NCBI GenBank assembly: GCA_902596675.1
Contig: CACJUO010000011.1
Location: forward strand, 1 to 41,820
Reading direction: 5' to 3'
DNA: 41,820 bases
Origin: an uncultured Pelagibacteraceae bacterium
Lineage (GTDB): Bacteria; Pseudomonadota; Alphaproteobacteria; Pelagibacterales; Pelagibacteraceae
The notes under the pieces are model-generated. The model worked only from the letters and a program-made list of their open reading frames with translations. It ran no database searches and had not been told where the DNA came from. The translations under genes and the position numbers were made by a program. This document shows positions 17,584 through 26,835 of the stretch, piece by piece (position 1 is the stretch's first letter; each line of letters begins with the position of its first letter).

Positions 17584-18954
17584 TTATAAAATAAATTTTG
17601 ATAAATCTGCGTCTTTAACAAGTTCACCAATATTTTTCTTAATGTACTCAGAGTCTATACTGATTTTTTCACCAGCTCTATCTGTTGCTGTAAAACTAAT
17701 TTCATCTAAAACTCTTTCAATAATAGTATGAAGTCTTCTAGCACCAATATTTTCAACTGTTGTGTTTACTTCACTTGCAATTGTTGCGATGGTATCAATT
17801 CCATCTTCAGTAAATTCTAAATCAACATTTTCTGTTTTTAGTAGAGCTTTGTATTGTTTAATTAAACTATTGTCTGGCTCTTTTAAAATTCGTTTAAAAT
17901 CCTCACTATTCAAAGCATCTAGCTCGACCCTAATTGGTAGTCTTCCTTGAAGCTCAGGCAAAAGATCTGATGGTTTCGCTAATTGAAACGCTCCAGAAGC
18001 TATAAATAATATATGATCTGTTTTAATTGGACCGTATTTTGTACTTACTGTTGTACCTTCTATTAATGGAAGTAAGTCTCTTTGAACACCTTCTCTTGAT
18101 ACATCTCCACCAACTCTATCAGTTCTTGCTGAAATTTTATCTATTTCATCTAAAAATACTATTCCATTATTTTCAGTTGTATTTTTTGCAGATTTAATTA
18201 TTTTGTCTTGTTCAATTAATTTATCTGCCTCCTCATTTAATAATATTTCATGAGATTCTTTAACTGACATTTTCTTCTTTTTAGCTTTTTGGCCCATTGA
18301 TTTTCCAAGCATGTCTGAAATATTAATCATGCCAACATTTGCACCAGGCATACCAGGAATTTCAAATGATGGCATTCCTCCACCACTTTCTGTAACAGCT
18401 ACCTCGATCTCATTATCATCTAAATCGCCATCTCTTAATCTTTTTCTAAAACTTTCTCGTGTTGCAACACTTGCTTTATTCCCAACTATTGCGTCAAGAA
18501 CTCTGTCCTCTGCTAATTTTTGTGCTTTAGCATGAACTTCTTTCCTTTTTTTTACTTTCTCCATTGCAATAGCAATTTCTAAAAGATCTCTAATTATTTG
18601 TTCAACGTCTCTTCCAACGTAACCTACTTCAGTAAATCTTGTAGCTTCAACTTTTACGAATGGTGCTTCAGCTAATTTTGACAATCTTCTAGATATTTCT
18701 GTTTTACCAACACCTGTTGGTCCCATCATTAAAATATTTTTTGGAAGTACTTCATCTTTCATATCTCCTTCCAAAGCCTGTCTTCTCCATCTATTTCTTA
18801 AAGCAATTGCAACAGCTCTTTTTGCATTATTTTGTCCAACAACAAATCTATCTAACTCTGAAACTATTTCTCTTGGAGATAATGAATTTTGGATATTACT
18901 ATTTTCTTTTTTTACTTTAGCATTTGGTAGGGTTGTAACGTTTGATTTTTCCAT
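17584..18954 (-). CDS. hslU: HslU, AAA+ unfoldase of the HslUV protease
   Basis: HslU (ClpY) unfolds substrates and feeds them into the HslV peptidase. The 456-residue protein has [16 protein letters not shown] near residues 26-41, Walker [12 protein letters not shown] near 72, the pore sequence [16 protein letters not shown] with the GYVG loop, Walker [11 protein letters not shown] near 265, the sensor motif region and the C-terminal [22 protein letters not shown] ending in the Ile-Leu tail that docks into HslV. It is slightly longer than usual because about 20 extra residues precede the conserved start; no alternative Met lies between. It follows hslV with one base between. Confidence 0.97.
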   Translation of the reverse strand: MEKSNVTTLPNAKVKKENSNIQNSLSPREIVSELDRFVVGQNNAKRAVAIALRNRWRRQALEGDMKDEVLPKNILMMGPTGVGKTEISRRLSKLAEAPFVKVEATRFTEVGYVGRDVEQIIRDLLEIAIAMEKVKKRKEVHAKAQKLAEDRVLDAIVGNKASVATRESFRKRLRDGDLDDNEIEVAVTESGGGMPSFEIPGMPGANVGMINISDMLGKSMGQKAKKKKMSVKESHEILLNEEADKLIEQDKIIKSAKNTTENNGIVFLDEIDKISARTDRVGGDVSREGVQRDLLPLIEGTTVSTKYGPIKTDHILFIASGAFQLAKPSDLLPELQGRLPIRVELDALNSEDFKRILKEPDNSLIKQYKALLKTENVDLEFTEDGIDTIATIASEVNTTVENIGARRLHTIIERVLDEISFTATDRAGEKISIDSEYIKKNIGELVKDADLSKFIL

Positions 18955-18955
18955 A

Positions 18956-19471
18956 TTAAATTTTTTCTATATTCAAATTATCATTAGTGAATACACATAT
19001 TTCAGAAGCAACTTTAATTGCTTTCTTTGCAACCTCTTCTGCGGATAAATCGGTATCCATCAATACTTTAGCTGAAGCTAGTGCATAATTTCCACCAGAT
19101 CCTATTCCAATGACGTCCCCCTCTGGTTCTAAAACATCGCCAGTTCCTGAAATAATGAAACTATTTTCCTTATCACCAACTGCCATAAGAGCTTCTAATC
19201 TTCTTAAATATTTATCGGTTCGCCAATCTTTAGCCAATTCAACAGCTGCTCTTGCTAAATTTCCAGCATGTTTCTCTAGCTTAGACTCTAACCTCTCAAA
19301 TAAAGTTAATGCATCTGCAGTAGAACCAGCAAATCCTGCGATCACATTTCTTTTCTCAATCTTACGAACTTTGTTTGCAGTTTTCTTAATTACTGTATTT
19401 CCCATACTAACCTGGCCATCTCCTGCAACTACTACTTCATTGTTTTTTCTTACTAATACTATCGTTGTCAT
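18956..19471 (-). CDS. hslV: HslV, peptidase of the HslUV protease
   Basis: HslV (ClpQ) forms the proteasome-like double hexamer cleaving peptides with an N-terminal threonine. The 171-residue protein begins [24 protein letters not shown], so removal of Met exposes Thr2 as nucleophile; Lys29/Lys34-type residues in [13 protein letters not shown] and [17 protein letters not shown] also fit the family. There is no propeptide beyond the initiator Met. It heads the hslV-hslU unit and is divergent from hisB, with 91 bases between that must hold promoters for both. An hslVU pair next to hisBHAFE is common in alphaproteobacteria. Confidence 0.97.
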   Translation of the reverse strand: MTTIVLVRKNNEVVVAGDGQVSMGNTVIKKTANKVRKIEKRNVIAGFAGSTADALTLFERLESKLEKHAGNLARAAVELAKDWRTDKYLRRLEALMAVGDKENSFIISGTGDVLEPEGDVIGIGSGGNYALASAKVLMDTDLSAEEVAKKAIKVASEICVFTNDNLNIEKI

Positions 19472-19522
19472 GAGATATAGATGGATATTAAATCTTATAG
19501 TTCAAGACCGAGGCTAGAATTA

Positions 19523-19551
19523 TTGCCATAATTGAATAATAGATATATACC
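19523..19551 (+). promoter_or_regulatory. Possible sigma-70 promoter of the his operon
   Basis: TTGCCA (19523-19528; 5 of 6 to TTGACA) is followed after 17 bases by TATACC (19546-19551; 4 of 6 to TATAAT). A start site about 7 bases further would leave only a few bases before the hisB ATG at 19563, which would make the message nearly leaderless. In DNA this A+T-rich such pairs arise by chance, so confidence is low. Confidence 0.3.
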
Positions 19552-19562
19552 TTTTTCAGATT

Positions 19563-20153
19563 ATGAAACGTAAAGCCAAAATAAGTAGAAAAACAAAAGA
19601 GACCAACATCAGTGTTGATTTAAATATTGATGGTAAGGGTAAGTACAAAGTTGACACAGGTATAGGATTTTTAGATCACATGCTTGAGCAATTATCGAAA
19701 CACTCTTCAATGGATATGAATATTAAAGCCAAGGGTGATACACACATTGATCTTCACCACACAACTGAAGATACGGGAATTGCAATTGGTGAATGTTTGA
19801 AAAAAGCATCTAAAAAATTTGTTGGTATTAAAAGATATGCTCATGCGATGATACCGATGGATGAAACATTAACAAGAGTTGCAATCGATGTTTCAAATAG
19901 ACCTTATTTAATTTGGAAGGTAAAATTAAAAGTAGAAAAATTAGGTGAAATGGATACAGAACTATTTAAAGAATGGTTCCAAGCTTTTTCACAAGCTGCA
20001 GGTATTACTTTGCATATTGAAAATATTTATGGTGACAACAGTCACCACATAATCGAATCCTGCTTTAAAGGTTTAGCAAGATCTTTACGTGCTGCTTTAG
20101 AAATGGATCCAAGAAATAAAACTACAATACCTTCTACAAAAGGTTCTTTATAA
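19563..20153 (+). CDS. hisB: Imidazoleglycerol-phosphate dehydratase
   Basis: HisB removes water from imidazoleglycerol phosphate to give imidazoleacetol phosphate in histidine synthesis. The 196-residue monofunctional form shows [16 protein letters not shown] near residues 38-53, [19 protein letters not shown] near 59-77 and [20 protein letters not shown] near 159-178; the clustered histidines are the manganese ligands. There is no fused histidinol-phosphatase domain. It is the first gene of the his block, divergent from hslV, and is followed after 5 bases by hisH. Confidence 0.97.
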   Translation: MKRKAKISRKTKETNISVDLNIDGKGKYKVDTGIGFLDHMLEQLSKHSSMDMNIKAKGDTHIDLHHTTEDTGIAIGECLKKASKKFVGIKRYAHAMIPMDETLTRVAIDVSNRPYLIWKVKLKVEKLGEMDTELFKEWFQAFSQAAGITLHIENIYGDNSHHIIESCFKGLARSLRAALEMDPRNKTTIPSTKGSL

Positions 20154-20158
20154 ATTTA

Positions 20159-20785
20159 ATGAATGTCACAATTGTTGACTATAATTCTGGCAATATAAGT
20201 TCTGTTATTAATTCTTTTAAAGAAGTTGCAAAAGATAAAGTAAACATTGAAGTAACATCAGACCTTAAAACAATAAAAACTAGCGATAAAGTTGTATTAC
20301 CTGGGCAAGGATCTTTTAAAAGCTGTATTGATGGTCTTAATAATATTAATGGTTTGATTGACACATTAAATGAATTTGTAATTCAAAATAAAAAACCACT
20401 TCTTGGAATTTGTGTTGGACTTCAAATGTTTGCAGACATTGGTTATGAAGAAACAGAGACTAAAGGCTTAGGATGGATTTCTGGAAAAGTCTCAAAAATT
20501 GATAACCAAGGTGGTAAATTTAAGCTTCCTCACATTGGTTGGAATGAAATTAATATAATTAAAGATAGTAAGATTTTTAAAGGCATAGAAAATAATTCTC
20601 ACATGTACTTCGTTCACAGTTATGAATTTGTACCTGAGGATAAATCTGTAATTTCAGCAACAACTGATTACTCATCTAATGTAGTTTGTGCTGCTGAAAA
20701 AGAAAACATATTTGGAACTCAATTTCACCCTGAAAAAAGTGATAAAATTGGACTTCAAATAATTGACAACTTTATTAACCTATAG
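20159..20785 (+). CDS. hisH: Imidazole glycerol phosphate synthase, glutaminase subunit
   Basis: HisH hydrolyses glutamine and passes ammonia to HisF. The 208-residue protein is a class I amidotransferase: the nucleophile is C85 in LLGICVGLQMF, the oxyanion loop is VVLPGQGSF (45-53), and the catalytic His-Glu pair is H190 and E192 in GTQFHPEKS. The opening VTIVDYNSGNISSV is the family start. The partner subunit HisF is encoded about 1.7 kb downstream, separated by two envelope-protein genes and hisA. All genes lie on one strand with tight spacing, so they are likely co-transcribed. Confidence 0.97.
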   Translation: MNVTIVDYNSGNISSVINSFKEVAKDKVNIEVTSDLKTIKTSDKVVLPGQGSFKSCIDGLNNINGLIDTLNEFVIQNKKPLLGICVGLQMFADIGYEETETKGLGWISGKVSKIDNQGGKFKLPHIGWNEINIIKDSKIFKGIENNSHMYFVHSYEFVPEDKSVISATTDYSSNVVCAAEKENIFGTQFHPEKSDKIGLQIIDNFINL

Positions 20786-20788
20786 AAA

Positions 20789-21268
20789 ATGAAAAAAATA
20801 TTTTTTATTATAATTGTAGTTGTATTTTTTAATCAGATTGCATTTGCTAAAACTCAAAATTGGGATTTTGAATTACAGTCAGTTGATAAAGATTTAATTA
20901 ATTGTATTAAGGTAATAGATGTAAAATCAAAAAGAAACGCTTTAAGCACTCTTGGAAATATGGGTTGGAGTGATACAGGTTTTATTGTTAGATTACAAAA
21001 TAATTGTGGTGAAGAAATTAAAGGTGCATATGAATTTAAAATGTTAGACAAAGATGGATTTGTTGTTGATGATTACTTCCAAGAATTTAGGATAGGTAGA
21101 AAAGGAATATCAAAACAAACTTTTAAATTAAGAATGCACGCTCTGTCTTGGGGGAAAGTAAAAAAGGTAACTAAAGCAGAGTTAGATTTTAAGTTTGATA
21201 TAAAAATAAATGATGACTTAAAAAAACAAATTGAAGAATTAAAAAAAATAATTTATGAACAAAATTAA
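20789..21268 (+). CDS. Secreted/periplasmic protein of unknown function within the his operon
   Basis: I do not recognise a named family with confidence. The 159-residue product has a clear Sec signal peptide, MKKIFFIIIVVVFFNQIAFA, with likely cleavage after Ala20. The mature part looks mainly beta-structured and has two cysteines (C39, C73) that could pair. The segments WSDTGFIVRLQNNCGEEIKGAYEFKMLDKDGF and FRIGRKGISKQTFKLRM resemble the pattern of FxLYD-like immunoglobulin-type periplasmic domains, a weak guess. The C-terminal 20 residues are charged and helical. It sits 3 bases after hisH and overlaps the next lipoprotein gene by 14 bases, so it appears translationally coupled inside the histidine operon although nothing links it to histidine chemistry. 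Confidence 0.8.
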   Translation: MKKIFFIIIVVVFFNQIAFAKTQNWDFELQSVDKDLINCIKVIDVKSKRNALSTLGNMGWSDTGFIVRLQNNCGEEIKGAYEFKMLDKDGFVVDDYFQEFRIGRKGISKQTFKLRMHALSWGKVKKVTKAELDFKFDIKINDDLKKQIEELKKIIYEQN

Positions 21269-21725
21269 AATACCATCTTTAATTGTAGTAATATTATTAT
21301 TTATTTACTCATGCACCTCGAATCCTTACAATGTTAGCAAAGACGATAGTCAAGTTGTCTTAAATACAGATACTGGGATAATAATTGACATTGTGCCTGT
21401 TAAAATTAAAGGCAAAACATCAGATATAGGAGCTGCTGTCGGAGGAGCAATTGGAGGCATTATCGCAGAAGACATAGGCAGCGGAAGAGGAACGGATATT
21501 GCAATAATTGCGGGTACAACAATTGGAGGTGTAATTGGCTATTATTCAACTGTTAAACTTGGTGAACACAATGGTTTTCAGTATGTAATTTCAATTGACG
21601 GTGAGGATAAACCTATAGGAGTTGTTCAAGGTACTGATAAAGACAATAAATCAAAATTTAAATTAGATGACAAAGTTACAATTGTTTATGGTGAGCAAGT
21701 GAGAGTTCTTCCAATTAGTAAATGA
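21255..21725 (+). CDS. Glycine-zipper outer-membrane lipoprotein (SlyB-like)
   Basis: The 156-residue protein has a lipoprotein signal with lipobox IYSC and acylated Cys20. The mature protein contains a glycine-zipper hairpin at about residues 56-93 (GAAVGGAIGGIIAEDIG, then IIAGTTIGGVIGYYS), the arrangement of SlyB/Rickettsia 17-kDa antigen lipoproteins that sit in the outer membrane. A short C-terminal beta domain follows (YVISIDGEDKPIGVVQG, KLDDKVTIVYGEQVRVLPI). Its function would be envelope integrity by analogy. It overlaps the preceding secreted-protein gene by 14 bases and hisA by 4 bases, so it is embedded in the his operon. Confidence 0.85.
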   Translation: MNKIKIPSLIVVILLFIYSCTSNPYNVSKDDSQVVLNTDTGIIIDIVPVKIKGKTSDIGAAVGGAIGGIIAEDIGSGRGTDIAIIAGTTIGGVIGYYSTVKLGEHNGFQYVISIDGEDKPIGVVQGTDKDNKSKFKLDDKVTIVYGEQVRVLPISK

Positions 21726-22447
21726 TAATTCTTCCAGCTATAGACATTAAAGATAAGAAGTGCGTGAGGTTAGTAAAAGGAGACTTTAATAATAAAACTG
21801 AATATGAAATGTCGCCAGTTGAGCAAGCTGGTAAATATAAAGATCACGGATTTAAAAACTTACACGTAGTTGATTTGGATGGAGCATTAACAGGAGAGAC
21901 TGTAAATATTGATATTATTGAGAAAATTGTAAGTAAATTTGACCTTAAAATCGAAATAGGAGGAGGTGTGAGAAACTTTGAAAGTATTCAAAAATATACT
22001 GATGCTGGAGTTGAAAAAGTAATTTTAGGAAGTGCTGCAATAAAAGATAAAAACTTTTTAAAAGAAGCTTGTCAAAAATTTCCTGGAAAAATTGCCTTGG
22101 GTTTGGATGCCAAAGATGGATATTTGTCTGTATCTGGATGGAAAGAAAATTCTAATTTAAAAACTTTAGATTATTTAAAAGAAGTAAACGATTATGGGGC
22201 TAGTAGATTAATTTATACCGATATTAATAGAGATGGTATGAAGCTAAGCCCTAACTTTGATGAGACTGTAAATGTAGCTAATAATTCAAATTGCCCAGTG
22301 ATTATTTCTGGGGGAGTTTCTTCAATTAATGATATTAGAAAAGCAAAAGAAATAGGTAATAAAAATATTGAAGGAATTATAGTTGGTAAAGCTATATATG
22401 ATGGTGATATTAAATTAGATGAACTTGCAAAAGAGATAGATGCTTAA
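21722..22447 (+). CDS. hisA: ProFAR isomerase HisA
   Basis: HisA converts ProFAR to PRFAR by an Amadori rearrangement. The 241-residue half-barrel-duplicated TIM barrel has the catalytic D8 in [21 protein letters not shown], the [10 protein letters not shown] motif near residue 50, the phosphate loop [12 protein letters not shown] near 76-87, a second catalytic aspartate region [14 protein letters not shown] near 160, and the second phosphate loop VIISGGVSS near 190. It begins 4 bases inside the lipoprotein gene and overlaps hisF by 8 bases. Its length and motifs are normal. Confidence 0.97.
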   Translation: MIILPAIDIKDKKCVRLVKGDFNNKTEYEMSPVEQAGKYKDHGFKNLHVVDLDGALTGETVNIDIIEKIVSKFDLKIEIGGGVRNFESIQKYTDAGVEKVILGSAAIKDKNFLKEACQKFPGKIALGLDAKDGYLSVSGWKENSNLKTLDYLKEVNDYGASRLIYTDINRDGMKLSPNFDETVNVANNSNCPVIISGGVSSINDIRKAKEIGNKNIEGIIVGKAIYDGDIKLDELAKEIDA

Positions 22448-23195
22448 AAATAGAATTATACCCTGTTTAGATGTTAAAAACGGAAGAGTCGTAAAAGGAA
22501 TAAATTTTGTAGATTTACAAGACGCAGGTGACCCAGTGGAGCAAGCTAAAATTTATAGTGATGGCGGTGCTGATGAAATTTGTTTTTTAGATATCACAGC
22601 ATCAAATGAAAATAGAGATACTATTTACGAAGTAGTGAAAGATACTTCAAAAAAATGTTTTGTACCTTTAACAGTTGGAGGTGGAGTAAGAAGTGTAGAA
22701 GATATTAGTAAACTTTTAAACTGCGGAGCTGATAAAGTTTCAATTAATACCGCTGCAGTTCAAAACGCAGATGTAGTAGTTCAAAGCTCAAAAAAATTTG
22801 GTTCTCAATGTATTGTCGTTGCAATTGATGCTAAGAAAAATGGAGACAAATGGGAAGTTTTTACTCATGGTGGACGAAATAATACTGGAATTGATGCTTT
22901 AGAGTTCGCAAAAAAGATGGAAGAGAGCGGAGCAGGTGAGTTACTTGTTACATCAATGGATAGAGATGGTACTCAGGTAGGCTATGACATAGATTTGATG
23001 TCTAAAATTTCATCTATGGTAAACATACCCACAATAGCATCAGGTGGGGTTGGGGATCTTGATCATTTAGTTGATGGCATCAAATTAGGTAACGCTAGCG
23101 CGGTTTTAGCAGCATCCATATTTCACTACGGAAAATATTCTGTGAAAGAAGCTAAAGAATATTTGGACTCAAAAGGAATACCTGTTAGGATTTGA
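22440..23195 (+). CDS. hisF: Imidazole glycerol phosphate synthase, cyclase subunit
   Basis: HisF uses ammonia from HisH to close the imidazole ring, producing imidazoleglycerol phosphate and AICAR. The 251-residue TIM barrel opens with [19 protein letters not shown], which holds the catalytic aspartate (D11) and K-rich ammonia gate, and has phosphate loops [11 protein letters not shown] near residue 79 and [11 protein letters not shown] near 200, plus the second catalytic aspartate in [13 protein letters not shown] near 180. AICAR made here is recycled by PurH, whose gene is also in this window. It overlaps hisA and is followed by hisE with one base between. Confidence 0.98.
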   Translation: MLKNRIIPCLDVKNGRVVKGINFVDLQDAGDPVEQAKIYSDGGADEICFLDITASNENRDTIYEVVKDTSKKCFVPLTVGGGVRSVEDISKLLNCGADKVSINTAAVQNADVVVQSSKKFGSQCIVVAIDAKKNGDKWEVFTHGGRNNTGIDALEFAKKMEESGAGELLVTSMDRDGTQVGYDIDLMSKISSMVNIPTIASGGVGDLDHLVDGIKLGNASAVLAASIFHYGKYSVKEAKEYLDSKGIPVRI

Positions 23196-23196
23196 G

Positions 23197-23469
23197 ATGC
23201 TAAATACCCTTGAGAGCCTATTTAAACTTGCAAGAGAAAGAAAATCATCACCAGTTGATGGTTCGTATACTAACAAACTCCTAAGTGATAAATCTTTAAG
23301 CAAAGCTAAAGTGCTTGAGGAAATAAATGAATTGATAGAGGCAGTGGAAGAAGATACAAATAAAATTCATGAAGCTGCAGATGTGTTTTATCATCTAGCC
23401 ATGTACCTTGAGGCCAATAATATTAAAATTGAAGATGTAATGAGTGAATTAGATAAAAGAAAAAAATGA
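23197..23469 (+). CDS. hisE: Phosphoribosyl-ATP pyrophosphatase
   Basis: HisE removes pyrophosphate from phosphoribosyl-ATP, the second step of histidine synthesis. The 90-residue protein is a MazG-fold enzyme with SYTNKLLSD near residue 23, the metal-binding helices KVLEEINELIEAVEED (39-54) and HEAADVFYHLAMYLE (58-72), which contain the expected ExxE and ExxD residues. It lies one base after hisF and overlaps the malyl-CoA lyase gene by 4 bases, so the his operon runs on into the malyl-CoA cassette with no break. HisG, hisD, hisC and hisI are not in the window. Confidence 0.95.
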   Translation: MLNTLESLFKLARERKSSPVDGSYTNKLLSDKSLSKAKVLEEINELIEAVEEDTNKIHEAADVFYHLAMYLEANNIKIEDVMSELDKRKK

Positions 23470-24404
23470 GCCATAAATTTTATAAACCTGCAAGATCAAG
23501 ACTACAAAGAAGTGAATTAGCTGTTCCTGGCTCATCTCCAAAAATGTTTGAGAAAGCTTTAAGCTCACCAGCTGATTACGTTTTTCTAGATTTAGAGGAT
23601 GCTGTTTCTCCAAATGATAAAATTACTGCGAGAGCAAATGTTATAAAAGCGTTAAATGAAATGAATTGGAGAGGCAGTGGCAAAACTATTTCTGTGAGAA
23701 TAAATAGTTTAGATACACATTACATGTATTCTGATTTAATTGAAATAGTTGAACAAGCTGGAGAAAATGTAGACACAATTTTAGTTCCAAAAGCTGGTAC
23801 TGCAAGCGATGTTTATATGGTTGATTGTTTATTAACTCAGATTGAAACAAACAAAAAATTAAAAAATAAAATTGGAATTGAGTGCTTAATTGAAACAGCA
23901 TTAGGAATGTCTAATATAAAAGAAATTGCAACTTCAAGTGAAAGATTAGAGGCGTTACATTTTGGTGTTGCAGACTATGCTGCCAGTTTAAGAGCTCGAA
24001 CTACAGTTATAGGTGGGCTTAATGAAAATTATCCAGGTGACCAGTGGCATCACGGTTTGTCAGAGTTAGTTATGACTTGTAGAGCATATGGGATAAGAGC
24101 AATTGATGGACCTTTTGGAGACTTTAATGATCCAGATGCTTATACAGCAGCTGCTAAAAGAGGAGCTGCAATTGGTATTGAGGGTAAATGGGCCATCCAT
24201 CCATCTCAAATTGAGCTTGCAAATAAAGTATATTCACCACCTGAAGCAGAAGTAACAAAGGCTAAAAGGATCTTAGAAGAGCTAGAAAAGGCTGCCAAAG
24301 AAGGTAAAGGGGCTGCTCAGCTCGATGGTAGGATGATTGATGCTGCATCGGCTAGAATGGCTGAAAACATTGTAAATATTGACAAGTTAATCCATAATAA
24401 ATAA
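23466..24404 (+). CDS. mcl: L-malyl-CoA lyase (CitE/HpcH family)
   Basis: The enzyme cleaves malyl-CoA to acetyl-CoA and glyoxylate, or runs in reverse. The 312-residue TIM barrel opens RLQRSELAVPGSSPKM and has the metal-site motif FLDLEDAVSP (40-49), the CoA-contacting R78 in VRIN, E143 in CLIETALG, D170 in FGVADYAAS, and GKWAIHPSQIELAN near residue 245. These details (YMYSDLIEIVE, RAYGIRAIDGPFGDF) match the serine-cycle Mcl of methylotrophs more closely than CitE of citrate lyase; that comparison is from memory. The next two genes encode a malate-CoA ligase, which supports the call. It overlaps hisE by 4 bases. Confidence 0.88.
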   Translation: MSHKFYKPARSRLQRSELAVPGSSPKMFEKALSSPADYVFLDLEDAVSPNDKITARANVIKALNEMNWRGSGKTISVRINSLDTHYMYSDLIEIVEQAGENVDTILVPKAGTASDVYMVDCLLTQIETNKKLKNKIGIECLIETALGMSNIKEIATSSERLEALHFGVADYAASLRARTTVIGGLNENYPGDQWHHGLSELVMTCRAYGIRAIDGPFGDFNDPDAYTAAAKRGAAIGIEGKWAIHPSQIELANKVYSPPEAEVTKAKRILEELEKAAKEGKGAAQLDGRMIDAASARMAENIVNIDKLIHNK

Positions 24405-24412
24405 ATAAAATT

Positions 24413-25576
24413 ATGGACATTCACGAATATCAAGCAAAGAAAATACTTTCAAACTTTGGAGTAACAATTCCCAGAGGTGGAATTGTTTACAGCCCTGAGA
24501 ATGCTGAGAATAAAGCAAGAGAAATTGGTGGATCAAGATGGGTAGTAAAAGCACAAATTCATTCTGGTGCAAGAGGAAAAGCAGGAGGGATAATTGTTTG
24601 TAATAACCCGTTAGAAGTTGCTCAAGCAACAGATAAATTATTAGGAAAAAAATTAGTTACAAATCAAACAGGACCTGAAGGAAAAATTGTAAACAGAATT
24701 TATATTGAAGAAGCTACAGATATTGAAAAGGAATTATATTTAGGATTAGTTTTTGATAGAAGCTCAGAAAGTATTATGGTTGTTGCATCGACAGAAGGTG
24801 GAATGAGTGTAGAAGAAATTTCAAAGGAAAAACCAGAAACAATTATTAGATCTAAAATTGAAGTTGCAGTTGGAATGCAAAATTTTCAAGCTAGAGAATT
24901 AGCATTTGGTCTTGGAATAGAGCCAGACTTAATTAGAAGAGCTTCTGATACTATTATTGGATGTTATAAAGCTTTTAGTGAATTAGATGCGACAATGGTT
25001 GAAGTTAATCCATTGGTAATTTCAAAACAAAAACAAATTTTAGCTTTAGATTGTAAAATGAGTTTTGATAACAATGCTATGTTTAGAAGAAGCCAAGTTT
25101 CAGAACTTAGGGATAAATCACAAGAAGATTCAAAAGAAATTTTTGCATCTGATAGAGGTTTAAATTATGTTAGTTTAGATGGAAACATAGGCAACATTAT
25201 TAATGGTGCCGGTCTTGCAATGGCATCAATGGATATGATTAAATTAGCTGGAGGAGCTCCTGCAAACTTTTTAGATGTAGGAGGTGGAGCAACACCAGAA
25301 AAAATAGTTAAAGCCTTCAAATTAGTTACAATGGATGAAAAAGTTAAAGTAATTCTAGTAAATATTTTTGCTGGTATCAATAGATGTGATTGGGTTGCAG
25401 AAGGAATTGTAGATGCCCTTAAAAAAATTGAGATTAAAGTTCCATTAGTCATTCGTTTAGCGGGTACTAATGTAGAAAAAGGAAATAAAATCTTAAAAGA
25501 GAGCAAGATAAATTATATTGAAGCAAATACTTTAGAGGATGCAGCTAATAAAGCAGTTGCAGCATTAAATAAATAA
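24413..25576 (+). CDS. mtkA: Malate-CoA ligase (malate thiokinase) beta subunit; SucC family
   Basis: This is an ATP-grasp CoA ligase subunit of 387 residues. The opening MDIHEYQAKKILSNFGV, the ATP-grasp VVKAQIHSGARGKAGG (43-58), EVNPLVISKQKQILALDCKMSFD and the NGAGLAMASMDMIKLAGG-type loop near residue 265 are common to SucC and MtkA. The KIVNRIYIEEATDIEKELYLG segment, QNFQARELAFGLG and FAGINRCDWVAEGI agree better with methylotroph MtkA. It would bind nucleotide and activate malate to malyl-CoA with MtkB. Succinyl-CoA synthetase cannot be excluded from sequence alone, but the gene next to malyl-CoA lyase favours malate. It is followed by the alpha subunit after 3 bases. Confidence 0.82.
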   Translation: MDIHEYQAKKILSNFGVTIPRGGIVYSPENAENKAREIGGSRWVVKAQIHSGARGKAGGIIVCNNPLEVAQATDKLLGKKLVTNQTGPEGKIVNRIYIEEATDIEKELYLGLVFDRSSESIMVVASTEGGMSVEEISKEKPETIIRSKIEVAVGMQNFQARELAFGLGIEPDLIRRASDTIIGCYKAFSELDATMVEVNPLVISKQKQILALDCKMSFDNNAMFRRSQVSELRDKSQEDSKEIFASDRGLNYVSLDGNIGNIINGAGLAMASMDMIKLAGGAPANFLDVGGGATPEKIVKAFKLVTMDEKVKVILVNIFAGINRCDWVAEGIVDALKKIEIKVPLVIRLAGTNVEKGNKILKESKINYIEANTLEDAANKAVAALNK

Positions 25577-25579
25577 CTC

Positions 25580-26467
25580 ATGACTGTACTTGTAGATAAA
25601 AAAAGTAAAATAATTATTCAAGGTTTTACAGGGAAAATGGGCTCTTTTCATGCAGATGAAATGATAAAATACGGCTCAAATGTAGTTGGTGGAGTCACAC
25701 CAGGAAAAGGAGGTTCTAAGCATTTAGATTTACCGGTATTTAACACAGTTAAAGATGCTGTTAATGAAACTGGAGCCGATGCCTCAATTTTATTTGTACC
25801 CCCAGCTTTTGCAGCCGATTCTGCGATGGAAGCAGCAGACGCCGGAATAAAAATATGTGTAGCAATAGTTGATGGAATACCTTCTCACGACATGATCAGA
25901 ATAAAAAGGTACATGAGAAGATACACTAAAAGTTCTAAAATGACATTAGTTGGACCAAACTGTGCTGGAATTATTAGTCCTGGAAAATCAATGCTAGGAA
26001 TAATGCCAGGTCATATCTATAAAGAAGGAAGAGTTGGAATTATTAGTAGATCAGGAACATTAGGATATGAAGCTGCCCAACAATTAAAAAACTTGAATAT
26101 TGGTGTTTCAACAAGTGTAGGAATCGGAGGCGACCCAATTAATGGCAGCTCATTTAGAGATATAATTGAAAAGTTTGAAACAGACGAAGAGACCGATGCA
26201 GTATTAATGATTGGTGAAATTGGTGGTCCACAGGAAGTAGCTGCAGGAGAATTTGCAAAAGAAAATATGAAGAAACCAGTTATAGCCTACATAGCTGGAT
26301 TAACTGCACCAAAAGGAAGAGTGATGGGTCATGCAGGAGCAATAGTTTCAGCTTACGGTGAAAGTGCAATTGAAAAAGTTGAAATTTTAAAAGAGTGTGG
26401 AATTACAATTTCTAAAAATCCATCGGTTATGGGTGATACGGTAAAATCAGTTTTAGAAAAAATGTAA
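25580..26467 (+). CDS. mtkB: Malate-CoA ligase (malate thiokinase) alpha subunit; SucD family
   Basis: The 295-residue subunit binds CoA and carries the phosphohistidine. The CoA-binding fold opens with IIIQGFTGKMGSFHADEM, and the phosphorylated histidine is H251 in GHAGAIVSAYG; E213 in IGEIGG completes the active site. An insert-like KRYMRRYTKSSKMTLVGPNCAGIISPGKSMLGI (about 109-141) has the RYxRRY element and NCAG in place of the NCPG usual in SucD, both features I associate with methylotroph MtkB. With the preceding beta subunit and malyl-CoA lyase it could link malate to acetyl-CoA plus glyoxylate. It is followed by the HIT gene after 2 bases. Confidence 0.84.
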   Translation: MTVLVDKKSKIIIQGFTGKMGSFHADEMIKYGSNVVGGVTPGKGGSKHLDLPVFNTVKDAVNETGADASILFVPPAFAADSAMEAADAGIKICVAIVDGIPSHDMIRIKRYMRRYTKSSKMTLVGPNCAGIISPGKSMLGIMPGHIYKEGRVGIISRSGTLGYEAAQQLKNLNIGVSTSVGIGGDPINGSSFRDIIEKFETDEETDAVLMIGEIGGPQEVAAGEFAKENMKKPVIAYIAGLTAPKGRVMGHAGAIVSAYGESAIEKVEILKECGITISKNPSVMGDTVKSVLEKM

Positions 26468-26469
26468 TT

Positions 26470-26835
26470 ATGAGTTACGATGATAATAATATATTTGCAA
26501 AAATACTAAGAAATGAGATACCTTGTAGTAAAATTTATGAGGACGAATTTGTTTTATCCTTCCATGATATAAATCCTCAAAAAAAAATCCATGCTTTAGT
26601 AATTCCAAAAGGAAAATATACCGACTTGGATGATTTTAGTCAAAATGCTTCTCCCGAAGAAATGGTTGGACTAATTAAGGGTATAAACATCGTTGCAAAG
26701 AAATTAAATATATCTGTCGATACTGGCAAAGGATATAGAGCGCTTGTAAATATAAGTGAAAATGGAGGACAAGAAGTTCCACATTTACATTTTCATTTGT
26801 TCGGTGGAGAGAAAATAGGTAAAATGGTTTCGTGA
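26470..26835 (+). CDS. HIT-family (HINT-like) nucleotide-binding hydrolase
   Basis: This 121-residue protein belongs to the HINT branch of the histidine-triad family, phosphoramidases that hydrolyse adenosine 5'-monophosphoramidates such as AMP-lysine; the natural bacterial substrate is uncertain. The triad PHLHFHLFGG is near residues 105-114, and the N-terminal FAKILRNEIPCSKIYEDEFVLSFHDINPQKKIHALVIPK is typical, including the zinc-binding-like C of IPCSK. RALVNISENGGQEVPHLH leads into the triad. It overlaps the acetyltransferase gene by 4 bases and follows mtkB closely. Confidence 0.95.
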   Translation: MSYDDNNIFAKILRNEIPCSKIYEDEFVLSFHDINPQKKIHALVIPKGKYTDLDDFSQNASPEEMVGLIKGINIVAKKLNISVDTGKGYRALVNISENGGQEVPHLHFHLFGGEKIGKMVS

